Source of the DNA: Heyndrickxia sp050281185
Lineage (GTDB): Bacteria; Bacillota; Bacilli; Bacillales; Bacillaceae_C
NCBI RefSeq assembly: GCF_050281185.1
Contig: NZ_JBNNWS010000005.1
Span: 1-64,000 of the forward strand
DNA: 64,000 nucleotides
Direction: 5' to 3'
A model generated the notes under the pieces. That model saw nothing but the letters and a program-made list of their open reading frames with translations. It was not told where the DNA came from and searched no databases. Below are positions 1 through 8,620 of this stretch, in pieces. Numbering within the stretch: position 1 is the stretch's first letter; each line of letters starts with the position of its first letter. A program made the translations under genes and the position numbers.

Positions 1-40
1 GCATCTTCATCACCCCAAGTATTATTTCTATTTATATTTT

Positions 41-121
41 AAAACAAAAAAGACTGTAGGCAAACTCGATTTTTATCGAGTTTGTCTACAGTCTGAACCG
101 ACAATAAAAACATTGTCGGTT
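41..121 (-). terminator. dapF terminator, two tandem hairpins
   Basis: Just past the dapF stop on the minus strand there is a 10-bp-stem hairpin (96-121), then a 20-bp-stem hairpin with one G-T pair (51-94) followed by a T tract. The second has the form of an intrinsic terminator. Confidence 0.85.
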
Positions 122-128
122 TTAGAAT

Positions 129-1118
129 TTATCCAAAAAGTATTTCTTTTTCAATAACATTTTTAGCATGGTTTTCGAGTTCTTCATACTGTTTTTGCTC
201 ATCAAAATTGGTTTTTTTTATAACTTCAAATGTTTCAGATCTTTTTTCATTGAATACTATTTCTGCATCATATAAATATGTTGCATTGCCAATTAAGTCA
301 ATTTTGTAGTTTTGATCATTTTTATGAACAACACAGCGAACTTTCCCGCCATTATTATAAACGTCTATCACCTGTTCAAATTGATTAATAGAGAGTAGGC
401 ATGAGACTAGTGAAGAGGCAGACATAGCAGTACCACATGCATTCGTAAATCCTACCCCGCGTTCAAACGTCCGAACATAGATAACTCCCTGATCCATCGC
501 TTTCACAAAACTTACATTAACCCCATCTGGAAATAATTCATTCGTTCCGTTTACATATTCAGCAATTTTCTCTTGAATATTCGAGCGAATCACATCATTA
601 TCTACAAAACTGATTAAATGAGGATTAGGCACTGCGACAGCAGTAAATAATAACTCATTAGACAAAGATTCTATTTTTTCATTAATTAGCTGTTCTTTTT
701 CTATGTTCAATGGCAATGCTGTAAGCGAAAACAAAACTGGGGATATTTCCACACAATAAGTTGGAATATCACTAAAAATTGAATCCGACTTATTTACTCT
801 TAAAGTTACTTTCATCGTTTCTATGTAAATTTCATCTTTCTCTAATAACTCACAAACATATCTTCCTACACAACGTAAGCCATTTCCACACATTGAAGCC
901 TCAGAGCCATCTGCGTTAAATACGCGCATTCTTGCATCTGCATGATCACTTTTCATTGTGAAAAGAATTCCATCAGCACCTAATTCAGTATTTCGATCAC
1001 ATAAGGCTATAGCTATATTTTGGCGATCTTTTTCTGAAAAATGATATTGAGTAGAAATTTCATCAATTAATAAGAAGTCATTTCCAGAACCGTGGACTTT
1101 TCGTATCGTTATATTCAT
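129..1118 (-). CDS. dapF: diaminopimelate epimerase DapF
   Basis: This cytosolic enzyme interconverts LL- and meso-diaminopimelate in the lysine and peptidoglycan pathway. The two catalytic cysteines are visible: Cys77 in a CGNG motif and Cys228 in an ACGT motif preceded by ERGVG. The substrate-binding PNPH motif lies at 164-167. At 329 residues it is somewhat longer than the usual 270-290, mainly from a charged C-terminal tail of about 45 residues. The ATG start has a GGGGGA ribosome site 8 nt upstream. It appears monocistronic, with its own terminator and the terminator of the upstream gene close behind it. Confidence 0.95.
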   Translation of the reverse strand: MNITIRKVHGSGNDFLLIDEISTQYHFSEKDRQNIAIALCDRNTELGADGILFTMKSDHADARMRVFNADGSEASMCGNGLRCVGRYVCELLEKDEIYIETMKVTLRVNKSDSIFSDIPTYCVEISPVLFSLTALPLNIEKEQLINEKIESLSNELLFTAVAVPNPHLISFVDNDVIRSNIQEKIAEYVNGTNELFPDGVNVSFVKAMDQGVIYVRTFERGVGFTNACGTAMSASSLVSCLLSINQFEQVIDVYNNGGKVRCVVHKNDQNYKIDLIGNATYLYDAEIVFNEKRSETFEVIKKTNFDEQKQYEELENHAKNVIEKEILFG

Positions 1119-1216
1119 ATTTAGAATCCCCCAGTTTGTTAATACTATTAAATTAGTTATTTATTAAGGTTGCCACAAAACAAGAAATCAATCAAGATAA
1201 TGTGGCGTTAACATCA

Positions 1217-1248
1217 AAATGGGCAGCAAATAATGCTGCCCACAAAAA
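1217..1248 (-). terminator. terminator of NCS2 permease gene
   Basis: A near-perfect hairpin (1220-1242, GC-rich 10-bp stem GGGCAGCA-type) is followed by TTTT on the minus strand. It lies between the permease stop and dapF and separates the two transcription units. Confidence 0.8.
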
Positions 1249-1257
1249 ATTTATTAT

Positions 1258-2541
1258 TTATAAATATTGTAAAAGAAAATTAATAAAAAATAAACATGAA
1301 ATAATATAAAGTGGAATCGATACCTCTTTTGCTTTTCCTATTGAAAGCTTAAGAATGGGATATAAAATAAACCCTATTGCAATTCCATCCGAAATACTTG
1401 ATGTAAATGGAATCATTGCAATAATTAATATTGCTGGAAAAGCCTCGGTAAGATCACGTAAGTCCATAAAACGAATGTTCTGAGTCATTAATACTCCAAT
1501 TAAGATTAGTATTGGAGCAATTGCATTATCTGGAATGAGACTCATATAGGGAATTGCAAAAGCTGATAATAAGAAAAAAGCACCAGTCGTAATCGCAGTC
1601 AAGCCTGTCCGTCCACCTGCAGTAATAGCTGCAGTGGTTTCGACTGTTGCTACGGTTGGACTCGATCCAAAGATCCCAGAAACAAGAGCTGAAATGCTAT
1701 TTGCTTGTAATCCCTTTTTAAAATTATCCTCTCTTTTTAACAGAACCATTTGGCTATGAACAAGACCTATATTTTCAAAGACCACTACCATTGTGATTGT
1801 AAAAACTGCTATCCAAAACGAAAAGGACAGAAATTTATCAAAAGATAAATGTAGAAACACATCGTGGTAAGAATTCAATGAAAAATTGGCTTTACTAGTT
1901 GATGGGATTATACCCAAAAATGCTGCCAGTCCTGTTCCAAAAAGAATACTCCATAAAAAATGCCCTTTAATATTCCGTAAGAAAAGGATGATTGTGACCA
2001 GAAAGGTAATTATCGTTGCGATCACCTTTATATCACTTAAATCTCCCAGTGCAATAATTGATGTTCCTCCACGTACAACAAGACCACCCTTTTCCAATCC
2101 AATCAGCATTAAAAACAAACCTAAACCCACTGTAATCGCATCTTTTAATGTTTTAGGTATGGATGCATTTAAAATGTACGCAAGTCTTGTAAACGCGACG
2201 AGAGCAAAGATAATTCCTGATACAAATACTACCGCGAGGGCTTCTTGCCAGGATAGATTCATCGATTGAACAAGAGTATACGTGAATAATGCATTTATTC
2301 CCATTCCAGGAACTAAAATAATTGGAGCATTAGCCCATAGTCCCATGATTAAACAACCAAAAAAGGATGTTAAAATAGTTGCTAATACGGCTCCTGTTAA
2401 TGGAATTCCCGCTTCTGAAAGAATAAATGAATTAACAGCAATAATGTACACAACAGTAAAAAAACCAATCATTCCAGCTGTAAATTCTTGCTTTACAGTC
2501 GTATCATGATCTTTTAACTGAAAAAAACTTTTCTTCTTCAT
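1258..2541 (-). CDS. NCS2-family purine permease (AzgA/PbuG/PbuO type)
   Basis: This polytopic membrane protein likely imports hypoxanthine, guanine or another purine by proton symport. It has about a dozen hydrophobic segments and the AzgA-type N-terminus (TAGMIGFFTVVYIIAVN) with the conserved PGMGINALFTY segment and a TVETTAAI motif. I place the start at the ATG giving MKKKSFF (427 residues), which fits PbuG/PbuO length (about 430-440); an in-frame TTG 72 nt upstream would add an unconserved peptide. Upstream sequence holds no recognisable purine riboswitch, unlike many PbuG genes. Which purine it carries cannot be read from sequence. Confidence 0.85.
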   Translation of the reverse strand: MKKKSFFQLKDHDTTVKQEFTAGMIGFFTVVYIIAVNSFILSEAGIPLTGAVLATILTSFFGCLIMGLWANAPIILVPGMGINALFTYTLVQSMNLSWQEALAVVFVSGIIFALVAFTRLAYILNASIPKTLKDAITVGLGLFLMLIGLEKGGLVVRGGTSIIALGDLSDIKVIATIITFLVTIILFLRNIKGHFLWSILFGTGLAAFLGIIPSTSKANFSLNSYHDVFLHLSFDKFLSFSFWIAVFTITMVVVFENIGLVHSQMVLLKREDNFKKGLQANSISALVSGIFGSSPTVATVETTAAITAGGRTGLTAITTGAFFLLSAFAIPYMSLIPDNAIAPILILIGVLMTQNIRFMDLRDLTEAFPAILIIAMIPFTSSISDGIAIGFILYPILKLSIGKAKEVSIPLYIISCLFFINFLLQYL

Positions 2542-2675
2542 GTCATTACCTATATTCAGTTGTCCCTCTCCCAACCCGCTTACATCTGCATAAAATATAC
2601 AGGGAAGCCACAATTCATTATTATATCTTCAACTCCTTTACTTGACAATAAGTACCGTAAAAATGTAAGAGATAT

Positions 2676-3428
2676 TCAGTAATAGTAGTTTCGAAAAAAA
2701 TATATCAATAAACAAACAAGAATATAAAAATCAATTTCTTCTATACTTTCGATAAATTCAATAATCGGGGTATTCGGTGAAAACTGCTTTTGCCAATTAA
2801 TCGGCATGATGCCTCTTTCAATTCTTGCAATGACTTTGTTTTCTTTATTAAACTCGATAGCCGAAGATTTTTTTACAATTGAATATTCAATCTTGTTTAC
2901 AGAAAAGGAATGTTTATTTTTTTCTCTATTATTATGCGTAAGTATTAACCTTTCCTTATTATATGAGAGCCCAGCAGCTATTTTATTTGAAGAATCTAAT
3001 TTAAACGTTGCTAGTATACTCCCATCTCGTTTTTTTATTTGATATATAGATGTAGTTTGAAAAAAAGTTTTCAACTTGGGAATTCTTTTTTCAGAAATTT
3101 CCCATTCACATAATCCGTTACTTTTAAACAACCTTATTTGAATGTTTCGTGCCGGGACATACATTACTAGAAATCGCTTATTATCATGAATGAATTTTTC
3201 CTGAGAATTTAAAAGAAAGGAAGCCTTTGAATGTCGATATACATAATAATGATATTTAAAGAAAAAATAGATTAATATAATGCATATTAGACCACATAAG
3301 AGTACTATGTTTATTGTAATTCCAAGACTAAACAGAATGAATAAACAAATCGTCGTATATATACTTATAATAATTACTTGATTAAAATATACCTTTGCCA
3401 CCAAGGAATAATATTCTTTAATATTCAT
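2676..3428 (-). CDS. hypothetical membrane-anchored protein
   Basis: I do not recognise a family. The N-terminal 60 residues hold two adjacent membrane segments (about 17-36 and 40-58). A basic, soluble middle rich in beta-type sequence follows, ending with a hydrophobic stretch near the C-terminus. I prefer the ATG (MNIKEYY) because AGGGTG sits about 9 nt upstream; a GTG four codons earlier is also open. It lies 130 nt upstream of the permease on the same strand with no clear terminator between, so co-transcription is possible. Confidence 0.55.
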   Translation of the reverse strand: MNIKEYYSLVAKVYFNQVIIISIYTTICLFILFSLGITINIVLLCGLICIILIYFFFKYHYYVYRHSKASFLLNSQEKFIHDNKRFLVMYVPARNIQIRLFKSNGLCEWEISEKRIPKLKTFFQTTSIYQIKKRDGSILATFKLDSSNKIAAGLSYNKERLILTHNNREKNKHSFSVNKIEYSIVKKSSAIEFNKENKVIARIERGIMPINWQKQFSPNTPIIEFIESIEEIDFYILVCLLIYFFRNYYY

Positions 3429-3497
3429 CTCTCTCTTCACCCTATTCTAGAAGTATCAATCTATTATATGAAAAAAAGATAGAATATATTCGTTTTT

Positions 3498-3636
3498 GGT
3501 GTCAGGCACCGCTTGTGGACTTTTCAATTAGTTTTCCACCCCATATGGACATTTTCGGTTTTCAAATGAAAATTTTTCCTTTTTGTCCATCTTGGGTGGA
3601 AAAAAAGATAAAATGTCCACGTATGGTGTCAGGCAC
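3498..3636. repeat. palindromic intergenic element bounded by GGTGTCAGGCACC
   Basis: Two direct copies of GGTGTCAGGCACC (3498-3510 and 3624-3636) bracket an inverted repeat. The outer arms begin GTGGAC...CCACCC and mirror GGGTGG...GTCCAC, and inner arms pair ATGGACA with TGTCCAT. It encodes nothing. The motif is one I associate with dispersed repeats in Bacillaceae genomes. Confidence 0.7.
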
Positions 3637-3647
3637 CTTAACAATTA

Positions 3648-3684
3648 GAAAAGTCAGACATCAATTTGCAGAATGTCTGACTTT
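3648..3684 (-). terminator. terminator of GntR-ABC operon
   Basis: A hairpin with 13-bp arms (AAAAGTCAGACAT type) lies 20 nt past the ABC permease stop. Its A/T-rich flanks on both strands could make it bidirectional. Confidence 0.75.
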
Positions 3685-3703
3685 TGTTTTGACTCGTTAC
3701 TAT

Positions 3704-4483
3704 TTAGATCAGTTCTTTTCTCTTAAAGATTGCTAACGAAGAAACGAGTAATAGGACAATGAGGCAAAAGGTAATAATAATTGCTGATGTTGTACCTTCG
3801 GAAATATTCCCGTTACTCCATAATTCACCCGTATATTGAAATAATTTAGATGGAAACCATTTAAGTTTCTCTGGTACTAATGTCGGAACAAAGCTTAAAA
3901 TAATTGTCAATGCAAGAGTCAAGGCTGCCGTTGCGCCTCCCGATTTCAACATACTACCAAAAAAGAAAACGAGTGTTACCACTAATGTTAACCATACTCC
4001 ATAGATCATTAGTCCTTTAAGCATGAGGGAAACATCTATTAAAGCAAACAATTGATAAGTATAGTACCAGTTAGCGAACATTCCTAAAATATAGGACACC
4101 CAAACAATTAATAAGGCAGATGTCCATTTTGCAAGTACGTATGAGCGAAACGAGACCGGTTTTACTAAGACTAATGCGGCACTTCCATTTTTTCTTTCTC
4201 CTGGTATTGAGGACATAAAAGCTAACACAATAACCAAGATTCCAATCATATTAAAATACTGGCTTACCGTTCCAAATAAGACATCTGATGCTGATGGAGG
4301 CGGAATTTCGATTACTGATCCTTCTGGTAAATCTCCAAGAGAGTCAATAATTTTCGGCATATAATAGGTTGTTATGGGTTGAATCAATCCTAACAATATG
4401 AAAAGTAAGGGCATCCATACCCATCTAAAATTTCTAAGTGATTCTAAGCTTTCTTTTTTAAAAAATATGAAAAACTGTTTCAT
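3704..4483 (-). CDS. ABC-2 type transporter permease
   Basis: This is the membrane subunit of an exporter-type ABC system. It has 259 residues with about six hydrophobic segments and the ABC-2 signature region around residues 75-110 (SSIPGERKNGSAALVLVKPVS). It overlaps the ATPase gene by 4 nt (ATGA), so the two are translationally coupled. It resembles YxlG of the B. subtilis sigY operon in type and neighbourhood. The substrate is unknown; the GntR/YtrA-type regulator upstream suggests response to an envelope-active compound, which is inference. Confidence 0.85.
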   Translation of the reverse strand: MKQFFIFFKKESLESLRNFRWVWMPLLFILLGLIQPITTYYMPKIIDSLGDLPEGSVIEIPPPSASDVLFGTVSQYFNMIGILVIVLAFMSSIPGERKNGSAALVLVKPVSFRSYVLAKWTSALLIVWVSYILGMFANWYYTYQLFALIDVSLMLKGLMIYGVWLTLVVTLVFFFGSMLKSGGATAALTLALTIILSFVPTLVPEKLKWFPSKLFQYTGELWSNGNISEGTTSAIIITFCLIVLLLVSSLAIFKRKELI

Positions 4484-5388
4484 CCTCTCACCACTTTCGT
4501 GAAAACTTCTTCTAATGAAAGCATGCCAATTTCAAAACCAAGCAACGGCCAATTTTCATCACTAGCTCTTTTTAGTAACTGCTTCCTACCTTGCTCTTGA
4601 TCTTTTACATTCACATGAATTTCTTTATTCACCATCTCTATCTTTTCAATCCAATCCTCTTTTTCTAAAGAGTTGTAGATGAATACTGGATTACTAGAAA
4701 AGTTCAAGCGAATTATTTTATTAGTATGTTTTTCTTTTACTTGACTTAATTCACCATTTTCAATAAGCTTACCGCTGTGCAAAAATAAGACATTATCACA
4801 TACTTCTTCAGCATCATTTAAAATATGGGTAGAGAATAAAATAGTTGTTTCATTTTTCAACCTTCTCATTAGCTCTATCACTTCTCTGCGACCAAAAGGA
4901 TCAAGTGCAGATACTGGTTCATCAAGTATTAAAATTTTTGGTTTATGAATAAGTGCTTGAGCGATTCCAAGTCTTTGCTTCATACCGCCTGAATATTGTC
5001 CAATACGTCGATTTCGCCCTTCCGATAAACTAACCATTTCAATTAGTTCATCAATTCTATGTTCTAATGCAAGTTTATTAATATTTGTTAACTGACCAAC
5101 AAAGCGTAGATACTCTTCTCCGCTCATCCAATCAAAAAATGATGGATATTGAGGTAGATAACCGATTAAATAACGTAAATCCGTCTGAATAGGATTTGCC
5201 TGGGAGCGAGTCGTTCCACTAGTCGGTGAAATGAGTCCTGAAATCATATTTAAAGTTGTTGTTTTTCCAGCGCCATTTGGCCCTAATAAAGCTGTACATT
5301 TTCCTTCCTCTAGTGAAAAACTGATTGAATCGACAGCTTTTTTACCCTTGTAATTTTTCGTAAGATTTCGAACCTCTAGTACATTCAT
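4480..5388 (-). CDS. ABC transporter ATP-binding protein
   Basis: This cytosolic ATPase drives the adjacent ABC-2 permease. Walker A (GPNGAGKT) is at 36-43, the signature YSGGMKQRLG at 132-141 and Walker B (ILILDEP) at 152-158, with an H-loop STH downstream. The 302-residue length includes a C-terminal domain of about 85 residues typical of drug or peptide exporters. It overlaps both neighbours by 4 nt. YxlF is the nearest B. subtilis analogue by context. Confidence 0.92.
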   Translation of the reverse strand: MNVLEVRNLTKNYKGKKAVDSISFSLEEGKCTALLGPNGAGKTTTLNMISGLISPTSGTTRSQANPIQTDLRYLIGYLPQYPSFFDWMSGEEYLRFVGQLTNINKLALEHRIDELIEMVSLSEGRNRRIGQYSGGMKQRLGIAQALIHKPKILILDEPVSALDPFGRREVIELMRRLKNETTILFSTHILNDAEEVCDNVLFLHSGKLIENGELSQVKEKHTNKIIRLNFSSNPVFIYNSLEKEDWIEKIEMVNKEIHVNVKDQEQGRKQLLKRASDENWPLLGFEIGMLSLEEVFTKVVRG

Positions 5389-5600
5389 CTATTTTGTCTC
5401 CTTCCAACAATGAAATAAATGATTGGACCTACAATGCTTAAAAATAAAATAATTATAACCCAGAGCCATTTTGGTCCATTCGCTTGCTTCACACGAATTA
5501 AATCGATAATTGCGACAATAACTAAGACCAACTGAATTAATATGATCGGTGCGATTAAACCCCAATTAATCGATTGTAATGCATCTTGAATATTATCCAT
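5385..5600 (-). CDS. PLDc_N-domain small membrane protein
   Basis: A 71-residue protein with two membrane segments (about 14-36 and 45-66) separated by the KQANGPKWLW linker typical of the phospholipase D nuclease N-terminal (PLDc_N) domain. It carries no catalytic domain. The B. subtilis yxlE-yxlF-yxlG set has the same order, a small PLDc_N protein followed by ATPase and permease, so it is probably an accessory subunit. A GGAGGGG ribosome site supports the start. Confidence 0.82.
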   Translation of the reverse strand: MDNIQDALQSINWGLIAPIILIQLVLVIVAIIDLIRVKQANGPKWLWVIIILFLSIVGPIIYFIVGRRQNR

Positions 5601-5651
5601 TCCTACCCCTCCAAAATGTTTGATCTAACTCTTGAAGTCCACCACTTTTTT

Positions 5652-6743
5652 CTATTTAACCGTTAAACTAATAATTATGGGTATTAATATGATAGTAATC
5701 ATTACCATCCAACCAATTGGCCTAGCCAAATTAATTGTCCAACCAGTACCAAAACGCTTTTCTACCCATAAAGATGGATCATTCGGATTGAAATAAAATA
5801 CACCTAATTTCCAAAAACGATCATCATCATAATTAATCTTATTATTACTAAAGTCATTTTTTATTTTCACCCTGCTTCCACCTTGACCAGTGGTGACAGA
5901 TATAATAATCACTAGCAAAATAATGATTCCTACTAAACCTAATGAAAACCCTTGGAGTAAATTCTGATTGATGTTGATAATAAAGGAGAGCTGAATAAGA
6001 AAAAACATCAGTGACATTAATATGCTTGTCACAATCAAAAATAAAGACCATCTACGACGAAATATCACATTTTGTTTCATTGATTTTTCTGGATTTGATG
6101 CATTAATTTGCTGTTTGCTTCTAGAGATAATTTGATTGAGATATAAAAATAACCCTGTTAAAAATAACTGAATAAGAGGGAGTTGAAACACTGACCAGTA
6201 ATTTTTATCTACCCAGTTGGTTACATTCCCTTTAAAATCGTATTTCATCGGCATTCTGTTCGGAATTTCTTTATAAAATAAAATCGTTATAATGATCGAG
6301 GCAATAGCAATGACAAATGAAATTAATAGCCATCCATTTGAATAAGTCTTTTTTTGAGAATGAAATCTTGTATCGATCGAGATGGATTGTGTTTTTGATT
6401 TTCTCCAATCATTACTTGCTTTTAACTTCTTCATTTGGTTATGAAACTTTAAATAGATTAAAAAAGAACCTATTGAAAAACCAATTATTGATACGAGCAA
6501 TGATTGAATGACCCAATTTTCATTGCCAATTAGCCAGCTAATAAATACAAAAATGCAAATGATCAAACTGAGTATCCCTGTTAGAAAAACATACTTTTTT
6601 CTCATAACGATAAGCTCTTTACTACTGTATATTTCCTCGGGTATCGAAACCCCAAAGCACTCTGTCTTTCTAGTGATGTACGGAATTATCATCGTAATGA
6701 TGGTAATAGGTATGACTGTAAAAAACACGATAAAATAACTCAT
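5652..6743 (-). CDS. DUF1648-domain membrane protein
   Basis: A 363-residue membrane protein with about eight hydrophobic segments. The central part (about 148-195) has the DUF1648 pattern with IPNRMPMKYDFKGNVTNWVD, and the C-terminus has the KLGVFYFNPNDPSLWVEKR motif seen in many of these proteins (DUF5808-like). Relatives are commonly coded beside GntR regulators of the YtrA/YhcF type, as here (14 nt from gntR). The molecular function is not established; a role in envelope stress or transport is inferred from the operon. Confidence 0.8.
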   Translation of the reverse strand: MSYFIVFFTVIPITIITMIIPYITRKTECFGVSIPEEIYSSKELIVMRKKYVFLTGILSLIICIFVFISWLIGNENWVIQSLLVSIIGFSIGSFLIYLKFHNQMKKLKASNDWRKSKTQSISIDTRFHSQKKTYSNGWLLISFVIAIASIIITILFYKEIPNRMPMKYDFKGNVTNWVDKNYWSVFQLPLIQLFLTGLFLYLNQIISRSKQQINASNPEKSMKQNVIFRRRWSLFLIVTSILMSLMFFLIQLSFIININQNLLQGFSLGLVGIIILLVIIISVTTGQGGSRVKIKNDFSNNKINYDDDRFWKLGVFYFNPNDPSLWVEKRFGTGWTINLARPIGWMVMITIILIPIIISLTVK

Positions 6744-6757
6744 CTCTTTTCCCCCAT

Positions 6758-7138
6758 TTATTGTGTAATATCTTTAAAGATTTCGTTGCATAATTCTAAA
6801 AACTTTTCATCTTCCATCCCGCGACAAATAGATTCACTAATTAAAGGTCTTAGATTTTCTTTTAATGTCATCATAAACTCATCATTTACTGTTGGTAATT
6901 GGTCTGGATTGATAACGACCCCTTTTTGCCTGTGGATCAGAATAAAACCATCCTGTTTCAATAATTGATAGGCCTTATTTACTGTATGCATATTTACACC
7001 TAGATCCGCAGCCATTGTTCGAACTGATGGAAGGTCTTCACCAGGAAGAAGTTGCTTTGAAGCAATCCCTTCAATAATTTTATTTTTCAATTGGATATAA
7101 ATGGGTGTTTCAGATTGTAAATCAAGACTAATAATCAT
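6758..7138 (-). CDS. GntR-family (YtrA/YhcF-type) transcriptional regulator
   Basis: This 126-residue protein has an N-terminal winged helix (about 10-78, with the GntR pattern LPSVRTMAADLGVNMHTVNKAY) and only a short helical C-terminal tail, as in the YtrA subfamily. It heads an operon with four membrane or transport genes. Its promoter is embedded in a long perfect palindrome, so it most likely represses its own operon, released by an unknown ligand. An AGAGATG-type ribosome site precedes the ATG. Confidence 0.88.
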   Translation of the reverse strand: MIISLDLQSETPIYIQLKNKIIEGIASKQLLPGEDLPSVRTMAADLGVNMHTVNKAYQLLKQDGFILIHRQKGVVINPDQLPTVNDEFMMTLKENLRPLISESICRGMEDEKFLELCNEIFKDITQ

Positions 7139-7161
7139 TTCATAATCATCTCTCCTCTAGT

Positions 7162-7210
7162 CCATTCTAACTGTTATATAAATAATATAACAGTTAGAAT
7201 GGGAAATCAA
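7162..7210 (-). promoter_or_regulatory. GntR operon promoter inside a perfect palindromic operator
   Basis: On the minus strand, TTGATT (7205-7210) and TATTAT (7182-7187) are spaced by 17 nt, a good sigma-A promoter. The spacer and -10 lie within a palindrome with 18-bp perfect arms (7162-7179 and 7185-7202) and a 5-nt centre. Binding there would block RNA polymerase. That the adjacent GntR protein binds it is inference. Confidence 0.8.
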
Positions 7211-7300
7211 TAGTAATTATTAAAATTAGACATTCTTAAAGATTATATTGCTACTGATAAGGTCTTGTAAGGAGCGTATCTAAGCCAATACATAAAGAAT

Positions 7301-7334
7301 AGAAAAAGCTTGGAATGAATCCAAGCTTTTTCTT
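7301..7334 (-). terminator. DUF4870 gene terminator
   Basis: A 14-bp stem (AGAAAAAGCTTGGA type) with a 5-nt loop immediately follows the DUF4870 stop on the minus strand. Confidence 0.8.
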
Positions 7335-7335
7335 T

Positions 7336-7659
7336 TTATTTAATAAATTCAATCGTGAATGGTATACGATAAGCTTCACCTTGATATGCTTTGACAGCAG
7401 CTACAATCGTAAAAATGAATGCAAGTATTCCCAGCACCCAAAGTAAAACCACACCAATTAATACAAGAATTAAGATGGCACTAATAACAGAATACAGAAA
7501 ATAGGAAATCGCAAAATTAAAATATGCCCTCCCATGAAAATCTATAAAATCGGAATCATCTTTCTTGATCAACCAAATAATTAAAGGACCAATAATTGTT
7601 GTAAAAAAACTTAATACATAAATCGCTGCAGCCATTAATTTTTCTTCTTGAGTTATCAT
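7336..7659 (-). CDS. DUF4870 family membrane protein
   Basis: A 107-residue protein with three to four membrane segments and the DUF4870 pattern: an early LSFFTTIIGPLIIWLIKKDDS segment, the HGRAYFNFAISY motif in the middle and a C-terminal KAYQGEAYRIPF. The function of the family is unknown. It is single and diverges from uppP. Confidence 0.85.
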   Translation of the reverse strand: MITQEEKLMAAAIYVLSFFTTIIGPLIIWLIKKDDSDFIDFHGRAYFNFAISYFLYSVISAILILVLIGVVLLWVLGILAFIFTIVAAVKAYQGEAYRIPFTIEFIK

Positions 7660-7821
7660 TCCACATTCCTCATTTCAATTTGATTTCTAATACAAGAATA
7701 TACGAATTTAATCTGTGTTTGTTTCCCATTTTGAAAATTTTTGATTAATTTCTTCTATATATATTGCATATGTTTATTATAGTTGTCCATATTTATCAAT
7801 CATACAAAGTAGGTGAATTTT

Positions 7822-8604
7822 TTGTTATCAAATTTGCAGGCTTTCATTTTAGGCATTATCCAAGGATTAACAGAGTTCTTGCCAATTTCTAGTACGGGCC
7901 ATTTGTATATTGGAAGACATTTATTTCATTTAGATGATGCCGGTCTTTTTCTTGATACGATGCTCCATGTTGGTACATTTCTAGCTATTGTTGTTGTATA
8001 TAAGGATGAGTTTTGGAAGATGATTTGCCATCCGTTTAGTAAGCTCACATATATTATGATAATAGGGACGATTCCTGCGGTGGTTGTTGGCCTTTTACTC
8101 AAGGATTTTTTTGAGGAGATATCAAAAACAGGTGTCACCATAGGGTGGGAATTTCTAGCGACTGGACTAATTTTATGGTTTTCTGAAAAAGCAAAAAAAG
8201 GCAGCAAAAAATTAGAGGATATCGGTTACTCAGATGCACTTATTATTGGAACATTTCAAGCAGCTGCCATATTCCCAGCATTATCTCGATCAGGCTTAAC
8301 CATTGCTGCAGGATTAATACGAAAACTAGATAGAGAAACTGCCGCTTATTTTTCCTTTTTATTATCTACACCGGCCATCCTTGGGGGGATTGTTTTACAA
8401 GGGAAGGATCTATTTACTGGACAAGTTGAATCTGTCACATTAACCGGTCTGCTAATAGGGACGATTACTTCTGCTATTTTTGGCTATATGGCCATTGTTG
8501 GGATGGTTAATTTTCTAAAGAAAAAATCACTAAAAATATTTGCATATTATGTTTGGATTCTAGGATTCTCCCTCATTCTTTTGCAATCAATAGGAATCTT
8601 CTAA
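7822..8604 (+). CDS. uppP: undecaprenyl-diphosphate phosphatase UppP (BacA family)
   Basis: This polytopic membrane enzyme removes a phosphate from undecaprenyl pyrophosphate so that the lipid carrier for wall synthesis is recycled. The family's E-rich motif (GIIQGLTEFLPISSTGHL) stands near the N-terminus and the second motif (FPALSRSGLTIAAG) in the middle. I choose the TTG at 7822 because AGGTGA lies 5 nt upstream; the GTG at 7813 would overlap that ribosome site. A DedA gene follows after 16 nt, probably in one transcript, consistent with a shared role in lipid carrier traffic. Confidence 0.93.
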   Translation: MLSNLQAFILGIIQGLTEFLPISSTGHLYIGRHLFHLDDAGLFLDTMLHVGTFLAIVVVYKDEFWKMICHPFSKLTYIMIIGTIPAVVVGLLLKDFFEEISKTGVTIGWEFLATGLILWFSEKAKKGSKKLEDIGYSDALIIGTFQAAAIFPALSRSGLTIAAGLIRKLDRETAAYFSFLLSTPAILGGIVLQGKDLFTGQVESVTLTGLLIGTITSAIFGYMAIVGMVNFLKKKSLKIFAYYVWILGFSLILLQSIGIF

Positions 8605-8620
8605 ATGGAGCTGAAAAATA

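Noticed and set aside
2542..2675. Purine riboswitch before the NCS2 permease
   Set aside because: Neither the TTTCTACC nor the GACTATG core of the purine aptamer is present in the short upstream gap.
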